NCBI GenBank assembly: GCA_002943765.1
Contig: PQWQ01000007.1
Span: 622,501-686,500, forward strand
Length of the DNA: 64,000 nucleotides
Origin: Psoroptes ovis
Lineage: Eukaryota > Arthropoda > Arachnida > Sarcoptiformes > Psoroptidae
Reading direction: 5' to 3'
The notes beneath the pieces were generated by a model. It was given only the letters and a program-made list of their open reading frames with translations, was not told the origin of the DNA and did no database searches. Within the stretch, counting starts at the first letter, position 1. Each line of letters opens with the position of its first letter. The position numbers and the translations under genes were made by a program. Of the stretch, positions 12,164 through 23,486 are shown piece by piece.

Positions 12164-12804
12164 CCTAGTCAACAACAACAATATGTTACCAATTGTTCCA
12201 CCACCACCACCACCACCACCAACAAATCAATTGATCAATGACCATGACCAATATCTACAATTGTGTTTGTGTTTGGTTAACGATAATCCTTCGGTGGTTA
12301 GACGATTGACATGATGAAGTAAAACCACACAAACAATGTAATGCAAACATGGCCATATCGATACCAATTGTGGAATAATAACATTTTACCATGACGAAAA
12401 CAAAAAGGACCTAAGCAGCAGCAGCAGCAGCAGCTCCAATGACAACCAAAGCGACAAACAATTGGCCCTTCAAAAAAACCACCGTCAAAGCGGAACACAA
12501 AAATATTTTGAAAAAAACAAATCCCTAAACAAACAAATAAACAAAACAATTGAAATTGAATTCAACTTGCCACCAGGGCTATCGTTGTTGTTGTTGTCGT
12601 TTGAATCAATGTTTTTGAATTGAAATTGATCATTGAAAATTGAAAATTTCAGTGGCATGTATGGCAGCTCGATATTCAATTCAATACAATTGGTTCGATT
12701 TCGGCTTTGAAATTGATTATAATTTCAAATTATTATTATTTTATTTTTTATTGAAAATAAAATAAAATAAAACAGATTTATTATTTCAAATAGTTTGTAT
12801 TGTA

Positions 12805-12897
12805 GTTGCATTGTCCCATAAGTTCTTGCCGTTTTTTAAAGTTTTTTTCATTTGAAAAAAACTTTAAAAAACGGCAAGAACTTATGGGACAACCTAA
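12805..12897. mobile_element. 93-bp MITE, subfamily B, perfect long hairpin, copy 5
   Basis: Bases 12811-12848 and 12855-12892 are exact inverted complements: a 38-bp uninterrupted stem with loop CATTTG. The outer arm reads TTGTCCCATAAGTTCTTGCC. The right end closes AACCTAA followed by TA (12898-12899); the left terminus is slightly mutated after TA at 12803-12804. The absence of any arm divergence suggests recent origin, or gene conversion between the arms. Confidence 0.9.
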
Positions 12898-13213
12898 TAG
12901 TTGTATGGTGGACTTGGAATTGTAATGAGAAGCATCTTGAGCTTGAAATGCTTAGGCTTACAAGCTCTCACTCACAAACATTGAATTAATTCAGTTTTTT
13001 CATTCAAGTTTTTTTTTTTACTTGTCAAAATTATCATCGAAACAATTATAATCCTACAACGATACGTATGATATTGGTTCAAGTGTTTCAATAAGTATTG
13101 TTTGTTTGTTCGATTGTTCGTCGGTTTTCGGTTGTATTGTTTGCCAATTTTGAAGATTAATTCGTTTTTTGTATTACTTTTCAATCCATATGTGTGTTTC
13201 AAGATTCAATATA

Positions 13214-13294
13214 TGTTGGTTGTCCGAAAAGTTCTTGTCGATTTCCACATGATTTCCTACGATATAATCGGCAAAAACTTTTTGGACAACATAA
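13214..13294 (+). mobile_element. 81-bp mariner-like MITE, subfamily A, copy 6
   Basis: GGTTGTCCGAAAAGTTCTTG at the left; CGGCAAAAACTTTTTGGACA followed by ACATAA at the right. TA flanks at 13212-13213 and 13295-13296. The core TACGATATAATCGG gives + orientation. Confidence 0.85.
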
Positions 13295-13798
13295 TATTTT
13301 TGTTTCAATTCATTTTTCAATTCAATGGTAGTTGGTTTTAGGATTAAAACAGATTTATATTTTTGATCGATTCAATAGAGAGCAATAGACACACAATCGA
13401 AGCTTAACAATTGAATTCATGGATTTAGTGGAGATTTAAAATTAGAAAAAATGCACGAATTAAAGCCGAAATCTTCGAGCAAATCATACAATTTTCAAAA
13501 TGATCATTGAATAATTGCAAATTTTGAGATTTTCAATGGAAAATTTTAGCTTAAAAATGGCCATCAACAGGCCATTAAACAATGGCAGGCTATAGTTTAA
13601 CAGTATTACGTACCTTTGAAATATATATTTGAACAGTTCAAATTGAACAAATCAATTATTTGACAAATTAAACAAATATTTTGATTCAATTCACTTTCTA
13701 TGGGATTTTTTCATTCGATGAAAAATTTCACTTTGAAAATTTTCAATGGCAGAATCTACGTTTACGTTAATTATCTCTTGGATATTCGATATGACTTT

Positions 13799-13847
13799 AT
13801 AATTAGTTGATTAATTAATTAATTAATAGATTAATTATTCGATTAAT
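13799..13847. promoter_or_regulatory. Cluster of TAAT/ATTA homeodomain-type motifs
   Basis: About 50 bp carry repeated TTAATTAATTAATTAATA and further ATTAAT/TTATTC cores, an unusually dense run of generic homeodomain half-sites. It may be a (TTAA)n-type simple repeat; regulatory use is inference. Confidence 0.25.
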
Positions 13848-14021
13848 GTGAGCGTCAAATTGACATCTTTAACCCTATCCGTTCTCATATTTGTTCATTC
13901 ATATCTATTCATCTAACCTTACATCTATACTTTGAATATTCAATCAATTTCCTTGATTTACTCATCTTTATTCTTATTATCTGTGATTCAAAACTACCTC
14001 TTAGTACTTAGCACTAAGCAT

Positions 14022-14051
14022 ACCTGTGAATACCTGAATGTATTCACAGGT
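14022..14051. repeat. Perfect 12-bp hairpin
   Basis: ACCTGTGAATAC (14022-14033) and GTATTCACAGGT (14040-14051) pair exactly around loop CTGAAT. A smaller inverted repeat, CTTAGT/ACTAAG, lies just before it at about 14000-14020. Confidence 0.55.
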
Positions 14052-14363
14052 ACCACACAGGTATATGAGTAAAGATTACCTCAAGGCTTATGGCTATAAA
14101 TTTTAAATTTTAAATTCTTTATCTCTTCTACCTTTGAAATTTTTAAGAAAAAAATAAATGAAATAAATATTCACATAATTTAATGTGGGAAAATTGTTTT
14201 TGAATTCAAAAATAAAATAAAATAAAATAAAATTTTTGACAAATTTTATTTTTTTGAAAATTTATTTACATTTTCAAAAAATAAAATTATCATTTATTCA
14301 TTTATTTATTATCATCATTCATTCAATGATATTTACCTGAATGAATAAATAAATTCATATGTA

Positions 14364-14445
14364 TTAGATTGTCCGAAAAGTTTTTTGTCGATTATATCGT
14401 AGGTAATTCAGGAGAAAATCGGCACAAACTTTTCGGACAGCCTAA
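14364..14445 (-). mobile_element. 82-bp mariner-like MITE, subfamily A, copy 7
   Basis: Left TTAGATTGTCCGAAAAGTTT; right AACTTTTCGGACAGCCTAA. TA at 14362-14363; the right TA is mutated to CA. The core CGATTATATCGTAGG is the reverse of copies 1, 2 and 6. Confidence 0.87.
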
Positions 14446-16530
14446 CATAAATGGTCACATATTATATCGTTTTGAAAATTGATAGTTTTATTTGGTTAGA
14501 AAATACTTTGAAAAAAAGGATTCAAATATCATCATCATTATTTGAAATGGCCTGTCAAATTATCATATTGGATGAACGACAATGTCTTCAGGTATTTTTA
14601 TTTCATAAACTTTTACCTGTTCATTTAATGCTTTTAAAATTACACCAATATTTTCATACGAGATTTATGGCCATTATCATCATCGATGATTTTGGACACA
14701 GTCTAACGAGGATCATCATCATTTGATGATGCTTAAATGCATTTTGTATAAATGTGTTCACATTCATTTTCCATGATGTTGAACACATCATTGAAATGAT
14801 GGTAAATAATAATAACGACGATACTTGTCAACGACCACCAACCAAGAAAATTGTCAATAATTTTTCCATAGATGCAAATGGATTCAATTCAATGCAATGA
14901 TAAAACATTCAATTGCTTATGATAATGTCGATTGAATATGCATTTGAAAAATTGTCAAAAATTTGATAAAAATCAATTCAAATTTATTTATTCATTCATT
15001 CACTTTTTGATATGGCTGAATCGATTATAATAATAATAATATCAAGTATTATGATAATGTATACTCAGAGCTTACCGCTGTGACAATTGTGTAATTGTTT
15101 ATTTGATTTTTTTTAAAATTTTTTTTTTTTGAAAATTTTATTTTCAAAAAATCAAATAATTCAGTCAAATAATGATTTCATAGCTGGCCCATAGTCTTAT
15201 TCAAAATTGCCTCTGGAAGATGAAAAAAAAACGAAACCCATTGAATATTTATCAAAGAAAACCAAAAAAAAAAAAAAAAAATTTCATTCAACCGAATGTC
15301 AATTCAAAACATTTTCATTTGAATTATGAATCAAAATAATTCTTTGAGGACTGAAGAAAATATCAATAAATTATTTCACAAAATCATTAAACAATCATTA
15401 TTATCAACCATTAAATAATGATAATAATAATAATAATAATAATTAAAACATTTTATTTCATTTTATCATCATTTTTTTTTTAATATTTTGAATTTAGACA
15501 AAATGATCATAATCATCATAATCATTATTAACAATTATTACCATCAATATATTATTGACTAAGCATTGCAAATGATTGCAAATCAAATGTAATATTTTCC
15601 ATATCAAAAAAAAAAACTGTCCAGACAATATGGCGGCTGTAGCAAATGAATTGAAAAAAATGAATTAATAAATTTATACATTTGAAATCAAATTCAAATA
15701 CACATAAATCTTGGCCTTTATTTAGCCTTACTTAGCTAAGGCAGGTAGCAAATCGAAGACATGGCTTGAATTATTAAAAAAAAAAAAAAAAAATGAACAG
15801 ATTAAACCAAACCAAACCAAATGAATTATTTTCGAATTTCGGTGTAAATAAATGAAAATTCTTCATTCGAAATAAATAAATAAATAAAGGATTGACTCTG
15901 AGCTTTTTTTTTGAATTAAATAAAAATTGAATGTATAGCCTTAAGGATTACGAGGATAAAAAAAATCAAGATTTGTTTTTCCTTGTTCGATTATTATGTG
16001 GATCATATATAATTGTCATATAAATATCCATGGGTATTCATAGCATTCCAGCCTTTGAAATTTCTATTTTTTCAAATTTAAAAATTTGAAAAAAATAATG
16101 AAAACTAAATTCGGCACAAGATGGCAATGGTTTACAATTTTTTAAATTTAAAAGGTTTTCAAGCATTGAAACCGTTTAAATAATAATTTCGTATGACATT
16201 TGCACCATTTTGTACACACTTGGAATCATTGAAAATACTCGAAAGTATCCGGGAATTCGGCTGCTTATCACTGATCGAAATGAATCAGTATTCAAAGGAT
16301 TATTTGAAAATAAATAAATAAATGTTTATGAGGAGACAAATTTTCAATTCACAAATCTTGATTGATTCTTTGAATCCTGAATTTATGGCCCCCAATATCG
16401 TTCACTGGTCAAAGATTATTATTTCACTGATCCTCTGAAGACTTTCAAATGGTCAAAAATGACAATTTGTTCAAACTAATAACGATTCTCGCGAAAAATC
16501 TTGAAATTTTCAAAGATAAAAAAAAATATA

Positions 16531-16610
16531 TTAGTTTGTCCGGAAAGTTTTTGCCGGTTATATCGTAGAAAATCATTGGAAAATCGGCAAGAATTTTTCG
16601 GACAACCTAA
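16531..16610 (-). mobile_element. 80-bp mariner-like MITE, subfamily A, copy 8
   Basis: Left TTAGTTTGTCCGGAAAGTTT; right TTTTTCGGACAACCTAA; TA on both sides (16529-16530, 16611-16612). The core GGTTATATCGTAGAAAATC is shared base for base with copy 15 at 32552. Confidence 0.88.
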
Positions 16611-17294
16611 TATTTCCTTTGTGCCTTCGAACACACGAAATGAATACGAAAAATAATCCAAATTGGACAGCATCAAATACTGAAATACAAATACACACGG
16701 GAATATCAAAAAAAAAATGGCACCAAACCAAAGACCATTCAGAATCAGAATCTATGATATGAAACACATAAATCTGAATGAAGACGATTTGATACTATTG
16801 TGCATTGGCATTTTGTATTCATTCGTATTTGCTTTGTTTAGTGACTTTCAATTTCTTCTATGCAACAACCCTTTATCTATTACTACCGATCACAAAATGG
16901 TTTATTTGTATTCGTATATATTTCTTTTCATTCGTAGAATTCAGCGAAAGATTCAGCGAAAGCAAATTCATTCGAAATTCACTCGAAGCAAAGCCCCTGT
17001 TCACAAAGAGTTATTTTGCAAAATTTCAAAGTTTCAAATTGTCTAAATACGAATTGTTGTTGTTGTTGTTGGTGGAAATAATAAACATTGAAATAAACAC
17101 TGAACAATGGAATATATCAAATTCAAAGGAGAAAAAAATGTTTATGTGTATTCAATGCACCAACAGCAACAACAACAAAACAATGATAATAATAAATAAA
17201 TGAATAAAGATAACTGAAATCGAAAGCAATAAATAACCCTTTTGATACATTTGTATTCAGTGTATTTGTAATGTATCACAAAGGATTCTGTTTA

Positions 17295-17320
17295 TGTGTG
17301 TGTGTGTGTGTGTGTGTGTG
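17295..17320. repeat. (TG)13 microsatellite
   Basis: Thirteen perfect TG units. Similar TG/CA tracts occur at 19156-19172, 19218-19258, 27494-27511 and about 49837-49857. Confidence 0.95.
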
Positions 17321-17983
17321 AAACATTTATGAATGTGTAGAATGAATGAATGTGTAGATAATGGCACTATTTGAAGCCCTAAAGACCCTTCATTTTTTTG
17401 TTTTTCAAAGACTCAAATGGCTTAGAATTCATGAAACAAAAAATGGCCGAATTCAAATACCGTATTCAAAATTCGTATATCATTTTGAATTCAAGCATTC
17501 AAACACACATAGATACTGAATACGAATCATGATACGAATAAATAAATAAATCCTCTTTTGAAATTCTCTTGAGAATTTTTTTTTTCCTGAAATCTCTCTC
17601 CCGATTATTTTTTTTAAGGTTTCAAAGAGTTATTTGTAGCATTGTAGCACTGATAAACTGCTACACTCTTAAATCACTCTTATTATACACGAATGACTTT
17701 GAATTTGTGAAGATATTTGTGATTCTTAGGGTATTTTGAAATATGAAGAATATTTTTTTTTTTCGAAGAAGAATATTTCTGCCGTGAATCATTTCTCGAG
17801 AATCCAAGGATTTCAAAGAATCCAAGAAACTCAAAAAAAAAAAACAGATTAATCATGAAACGATTACGTAATCAAAAATATGAATAACCCCTAAATATAT
17901 AACTCATGATCAATCAGTGATTTCGTCTATTTTTTCTCGAAAATTTCATTTTAATAATTCATACTCGTTTGAATTATATAATA

Positions 17984-18004
17984 AAACACGTGCCACACGT
18001 GTTT
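17984..18004. promoter_or_regulatory. Paired CACGTG E-boxes in a palindrome
   Basis: AAACACGTG and CACGTGTTT face each other across CCA, forming a perfect 9-bp inverted repeat that contains two E-boxes. The sequence GTGCCACGTGTTT recurs near 18362-18374. This suits bHLH dimers, but regulatory function is inferred from sequence alone. Confidence 0.3.
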
Positions 18005-20769
18005 ATTTTACCAGTTTTCAAATTTTTTTTTTTTTACACAGTTAAAATTAATACGTATTTCCATGAGTTGAATCGATGCCAATCGTATCAATCTATAAGG
18101 CAATCCAAATCTTATCTTAATGCATTAATCACCATGTGCATTTACATTGTTTGATACAATTTGATGTTTTGATTGAATCGTATCGGATCGGATTGGATTG
18201 AATTGACGAATGGTTAACGAACAACACGAATCAATTCGAAGAGCACGATTCATAGATAACTAGTGAGATAATGTGTGAAATGCGTGTCATTGAAATATTA
18301 AACGAATCATTGAACGCTTCAATTGTCAATGTGCAGTGTAACACCATTCATAGAGTGCCAATAGTGCCACGTGTTTCAAAAATTTAAATTTGAATCATTT
18401 CGATAATTCACATTGAAGCACTGGTGGTGATCAGGGTTATGACCATGGCCATAACCCTTGGATAGGTCGACAACCGTAATTGTGGATCTCTTGATAGCAT
18501 CCGTACTCTGAATCAGAAGAACTCCAAATCCATGAAGCTTTCAAATCCTTGAACCTTTGAAAACCCTTTGATTAAGACTCTTTGACCGAATGAAACATTT
18601 TAAATTCAAGAAAAACGAAGCAAAAGCTGAAACAAAACACACAACGAAATTCATTAATTCAATCGATTATTCATTAAACCATTGATCAATTGAAGATCAT
18701 TCCTATTAATCTATTGATCAATGTATGAATGAATTGAATGAATTGATAATTATCATTATCATCATCATTAATTCGAGTTTTAGATCATTTAAAATGATCA
18801 TTTAAAAGGCTATAGAAATGAATAAATAAATAAATGAATGTTTTTTGTTGTATTTATTTGATTCATGTACATTCAACCATTGTAAAACATCAACAATAAT
18901 CATTCAATTTGATTGATCAATAATAATAATAATATTTGCAATCAATCGAAACACATCCATTTATACTTGGATATGTGCTTGGACAGGAATGAAATCGCTT
19001 CACTGATAATAACGAAATTACGAATTATAATGATGATAATAAAAGATGTGAAAATTTTCTTTATTTTTTTTCTTAGTGAATCACGAACAATTAAGAAAAA
19101 GTGTTAATCACGATTTTTTTCTCAAGTTGAAAATCGTTGTGTGTGTATTGAACATACACACACACACACACATTGAATCAATCAGTGTATTCAATGTATT
19201 TTCAATCATGTATCACATGGATGTGTGTGCGTGTGTGTGTGTGTGTAAGTGTGTGTGAATGGCCACAATGAATTGTTTCTCAAGATTTTCGAAGTTTTTT
19301 TACCTTTTTCTAAGATGTTTTTCGAAGATGTTTTTCGCTGTGTTTACGAAATATTGAATCCAATCGAATTGATTACCTGTTCGCAAATATGTGAATTCAA
19401 TAATGAATACCTGTGGCTGTGTACAGTAAAGATTTGCACACACACAAAAACAATGCTTGATCAATTATTGGATTTAAAGGTTTGTGAAAGGGTTTTGTGA
19501 AAAGGTTAGTAAGATGGTTGAATTTTGATTTTCTCATTTAGCGATTCGTAATGGGAATTGATTTTTTGAGAATCTTGGTTTCTTATTTGTCTTAATTTGA
19601 ATCTTTGACCTTTTGGTCAAGGAGTTGCTTCGCTTATTTGACCAAAGAAATAATTTTACTTTCAAATTTTAAAATAAATCATCGAGAAAGGAGGTAAATC
19701 AACTTGAAACCCCTTACGAGACAATACAATAATACCGAATGATATTTTCAACCTTTTTTGATAATTTCCTAAGGCAAGATAAATGCCTCAAGAAAATACG
19801 CTGCTGCACAGAACCTGATGCCTGATGAATGAAATCCTGCTGTGTTTCAGAGGGTTTTTTTTTAAGTTTTGAAAAAATTTTAAAACTTGAAAAGGCTCAA
19901 AACCTTTAACCTCTTCAGCTTTTAGAAAATTTTCTTAAAGAAAAACTTGAAAAAATTAATGGAAATAATCAATCAAATTAAACCGGGAAAAAATTTAAAA
20001 ATATTTTGCTGGTTTTTAATTGTAGCAAAAAGTGATTTGTGCTTTTGTTTTTGAAATTTTCAAAAATATTCAACTCAAAGCCAATTGAATTCAATTGAAA
20101 TCAATTGAAAACAATTAAAAATCGATTGTCTTTAAATTTTTAAGGGTCGAAACACTTTCAAAGTCTTGAACAATAGGAACTATGTGTGTGTGTCTAATGA
20201 ACAAAAACTGTATTCAAGTAAAATTGATGTCAAAATCCGAGGCCAAAAAAAAAGAGAAAATTGATGAAATCAATTTTTTGCCTGAAGCAATGTTTGTATG
20301 CTTTTCGAACAGTGTTTTTACAGGCAAAATTCATGGACAAAACAACAAATGACTAACGGGTTAACCGGGGGTGTGATGAAGCCGATGAAACTGATTGGCT
20401 TATTTTTGCCAGTTTTCTGGTGCCGAAATTTCGCGGTGGAAAATTTCAAAAAAATCAAAAATCAAAAGGTGCAAAGATGCAAAATGCATTTGCCAACTTT
20501 CGAATGTGTTAAAATAGAAACATATTCACACACACACACGCACGCCGTACACATACAACGTTACCCGGTGTCGTCAGGTTAACCCGGCTTTAAAAAAATT
20601 TAAAAGTCTAAAAAAAACATCAATGAATCCTTTGAGAAGAATAAAATTCGTCTGTGAATTTTTTTTTCATAAAAATTCTTTCCTTTTAAATCATTTGTCG
20701 TATTGTGACCGTTATTTTTCTTATTTTTTGCTGATTCATGCATTTTTTTTTGTTTTGTTTTTACAAAGG

Positions 20770-20983
20770 ACCGCCCCTTTTTTTCGGTCATTTTATGAAT
20801 GAATCATTCATAAAATGGAGCTTTACGAATACTCCAAAATAGAACAAAAAATACAAAAGTAGGCGTGTTTCGAATTTTGATTTGACATTTAATTTTTCTA
20901 ATTCTTTTCAATGCTCTTCGATTAGGTACCGCCCCTTTTTTATCGATTTTTTTACATTTCTATGAATGAATCGTTTTTTTTTC
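20770..20983. promoter_or_regulatory. Duplicated GC-box module upstream of Lim1
   Basis: The identical 14-mer ACCGCCCCTTTTTT occurs at 20770-20783 and 20938-20951, each followed within about 30 bp by TATGAATGAATC. CCGCCCC is a typical Sp/KLF-type box and is rare in this AT-rich DNA. A perfect 14-bp inverted repeat (20789-20802 and 20804-20817) lies directly after the first copy. Location about 2.4 kb before the Lim1 start codon suggests promoter or enhancer use; this is inference. Confidence 0.35.
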
Positions 20984-21835
20984 TTTTCTTTTCGTACATA
21001 CACACACACACAAACAAGAATCATTGCCAAGAATCAATAATAACAGAACAAAAGTAGAAAAAAAAGAGGGAGAAACAAAAAAAACAAAGTGAAAAAGAAA
21101 TGCATATGGAAAAGAAAGAGAGAAATTCGAAATTCATTCCCGGCATTTTTTTTTTCGTTGTGCTTTCTTCTCTCTTTGCTGCGTGCTTCTACCTTTTTGT
21201 ACTTCTGCTCTGAAGAGAAATCGAATTTAAACTGAAAAAAGATGCACAACAGCAAACAGTAACACAATGACAGTGACTGGTTTATTTTTCAATGAAGAAA
21301 TTTAAAGAAATAAAGTTTTATTTTGTTTGTTTCAATTCATTTTCAGTTAGATTCAAGTATTCATTTTGTGTATATATCAACGTCTGTTGTGTGTTTATTG
21401 TGTGTGTAAATTGTGAATATTTTCAGTTTTTTTGTTGAATTTCTTCATTTTTGAATCGAAATATTTCCGAAAAATGTTTCATTTGAATTCTGTGAACCAA
21501 ACGAAACCAAAGAACCAGCGAAAACAACTAAATATTTCGTATATCATCTAAGAATTTAAATCAATCAATGTCTTGATTTTTAAAAGGGTTAAACCTGTTA
21601 AAGAAACGAAACGGTAAATAATTTTATTAAAAATTTTTTCTTAGCAGAAATTTTCCCAAAATTTTCGCTCAAAAACTTAAACCGGAATTTTTCCCAGAAA
21701 TCTTACCGAAATTCCATATGTTTTTCGAGTTTGTTTATGTTTTTTGAAATTTTTAAAAATTACTTTGAATTACTTCGTTGTTTTTCTATTTTTCACGAAA
21801 ATCAATCAAATCATGATCAAATTGAATGATAAATC

Positions 21836-21855
21836 AATCAATCGATCGATTGATT
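21836..21855. repeat. 20-bp perfect palindrome with TGATTGAT-like sites
   Basis: AATCAATCGA followed by its exact complement TCGATTGATT. The repeated ATCAATCA/TGATTGAT cores resemble Exd/Pbx-type half-sites. It sits about 190 bp before the candidate TATA box. Confidence 0.35.
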
Positions 21856-22043
21856 ACATAATCTCTGCCTGTGCATCGATAGATTTGAGATATCAAAAAT
21901 AGGAACAACAAAAAAACATGAAAAAACAAAACAAATCGAAAAATTTCAATTGAAAAATCTAAATCTTGATATTACAAGCACAAAACAATCAAATGTATCA
22001 TACATTGACACATCAATGGTAAAAGTCAATGCACATGCATTTG

Positions 22044-22054
22044 TATATAAAAAG
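22044..22054 (+). promoter_or_regulatory. Candidate TATA box of Lim1
   Basis: TATATAAAAAG matches the TATAWAAR consensus and lies 1.26 kb upstream of the Lim1 start codon. A start site would be expected near 22,070-22,080. In such AT-rich DNA a match can occur by chance; no transcript data support it. Confidence 0.35.
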
Positions 22055-22564
22055 CGAACAATCAAACAAACAACATTGAAACATTTACACAGTGTGAAGC
22101 AACATGTGAACAAATATAAATGAAAAAAATTTCATAAAATATCATCACTGTCATTTTCATTTTTTCGAAAAATTTCAATTTCCTGATTTGATTTCAAAGT
22201 AAATTATTTATTTATTTGTTTGTATTTTCAAACGAAATGGACACGGATGAAATTATTTTCAGAGTTTTCATCGAACAAACAAACAAAAAATGTCAATTAT
22301 CTTGATGACAATTTGTGTGTGTATGATGTGTGATGGTGATGTGACAATTTACCAGCAAAAATACAAAATGTTTTGTCATTCAGTCGATTTGAAACTGACA
22401 TAAACAGCACAAGAACAACAGCAGCAACAATGATTGTTGTTGTTGCTTTGAATATTTGAAATTTTTAAAATTTCAAAAATATTTTTGAGTCTGTAAATCA
22501 TTGTTTTGATTTGATTTTAATCAGTTTTGTTCTAATTAAATTTTTGTTTTCTTCCCCCACACAG

Positions 22565-23301
22565 GTTTTCAATTGATATGACCTGCAAAAAATTCCTAAG
22601 ATCTCCAAGATTTCAAATCCAAATCAATCTTCAACGCATCACTTCGACCTCGAACATCACATCTCACAACCTTTAAACAATCTTTGAATAATTTCTCGTG
22701 TTCTTTTCAGTGTTGTCAACTTCATCAACACGATCGAAATCAATCAACTAATCAATGAATTATGGTGATTTATTAATTTATTGATTGATCAATTTGTTTT
22801 TGATTTAATTTGATTCGAATGTGAATCGTGAAATTCTTCATGAAAATTGATTACAATTTCAATTATAAGCCATCTTACTATCATCATTTGTTGTCGTTGT
22901 CATCATTTGATCATCAAAATTGTTTTGAAATGAACAATGAAACTCAGTGATTGTATTTCTATGTGTGTACCCGAATATATGATTGTGATATTTGTTTATG
23001 AACAAATGTTTACAAATATTTGATGAATTGAATTGAATCAAATCATCGATTAATCATTAGCAAATAACCGACATTACAATGAACAATCAGCATCGTCAAA
23101 CAAATTGATCTTCAAATTTTTGTGTGAATTAAATCAATTAATTGATTTGTCATCATCTGCAAATGAGCATTATGCTCATCTTATCGTTCGCAATACTTGA
23201 ACAAATATTTTAAATCATTTTTTCGGTTTAATTCTTGCAATAATTTCAACAAATTAAAATTGATTGATTCTCATATAAATTTAAATAACAAACATTATTA
23301 T
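22565..23301 (+). other. Candidate 5' UTR exon sequence of Lim1
   Basis: A strong acceptor (pyrimidine tract then CCCCCACACAG, ending 22564) precedes DNA of different texture: bases 22,565-22,740 are less repetitive and richer in C than their surroundings. No intron signal is needed between here and the Lim1 ATG, so this may be the 5' part of the first coding exon. It contains an upstream ORF (ATG at 22578, TAA at 22674-22676, 32 codons). If spliced, the donor is upstream, possibly near 22199 (CAAA|GTAAAT), downstream of the TATA box. Confidence 0.4.
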
Positions 23302-23486
23302 ATGGTTGCAATGAAGATGATACAATGTGCAGGCTGTGACCTGCCAATATTAGATCGTTTCCTATTAAATGTGCTGGATCGTTCATGGCATACAAAATGT
23401 GTACAATGTTATGATTGTAAATGTAATTTAACTGAAAAATGTTTCTCCAGAGATGGCCGAATATATTGCCGAAATGATTTTTTCAA
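23302..23486 (+). CDS. Lim1: Lim1 (Lhx1/Lhx5 class) first coding exon, LIM domain 1
   Basis: LIM-homeodomain transcription factor of the Lhx1/Lhx5 class, which in animals acts in head, nervous-system and appendage patterning with LDB-type partners. This exon encodes LIM domain 1, residues 9-59, with the complete zinc-ligand set C9, C12, H30, C33, C36, C39, C56 and D59. The stretch ILDRFLLNVLDRSWH is near-identical to vertebrate LHX1. The ATG at 23302 is the most upstream in frame; ATGs at 23311 and 23317 are alternatives, and 23317 gives MIQCAGC, closest in length to vertebrate MVHCAGC. The exon ends CAA|GTATGT in phase 2. The next coding exon is 17 kb away. Class assignment is very secure; Lhx1 versus Lhx5 cannot be separated because arthropods usually have one gene. 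Confidence 0.94.

Larger units (their letters stand above)
8217..12804. other. Intergenic DNA with one unexplained long ORF, no assigned gene
   Basis: Contains (GT)n at 8327-8346, the 160-codon ORF at 8780-9262 listed separately, a (GAT)n run near 9223-9254, a subfamily-B element at 9665, a 29-T tract at 11079-11107, a G+C-rich hairpin at 11971-11995 and (TTA)n at 12134-12160. Otherwise I see nothing I can name. Confidence 0.55.
12900..16530. other. Intergenic DNA, no gene recognised
   Basis: Holds two subfamily-A elements (13214, 14364), a dense TAAT/ATTA cluster at 13799-13847, a perfect hairpin at 14022-14051, (AAT)n runs near 15420 and several A/T homopolymers. Open frames such as 14451-14726 look random. 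Confidence 0.55.
16613..22043. other. Intergenic DNA upstream of Lim1, promoter-like right end
   Basis: Contains TG/CA microsatellites (17295-17320, 19156-19172, 19218-19258), CACGTG palindromes (17984-18004, also near 18366), a 17-nt palindrome at 18783-18799, a duplicated GC-box module (20770 and 20938), a 29-nt palindrome (20789-20817) and a 20-bp palindrome (21836-21855). ORFs at 16717-17203 and 20298-20582 show no recognisable domain. Confidence 0.55.

Noticed and set aside
16717..17203. Two overlapping ORFs of 109 and 132 codons just after a MITE
   Set aside because: Different frames of the same AT-rich DNA, rich in Phe, Ile and Leu, ending in Asn/Lys repeats; no domain. The MITE does not encode a transposase.
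2370..22040. tRNA, rRNA or CRISPR-like arrays in the intergenic gap
   Set aside because: No cloverleaf with an intact B box, no rRNA-like stretch and no regularly spaced repeat could be found by eye.
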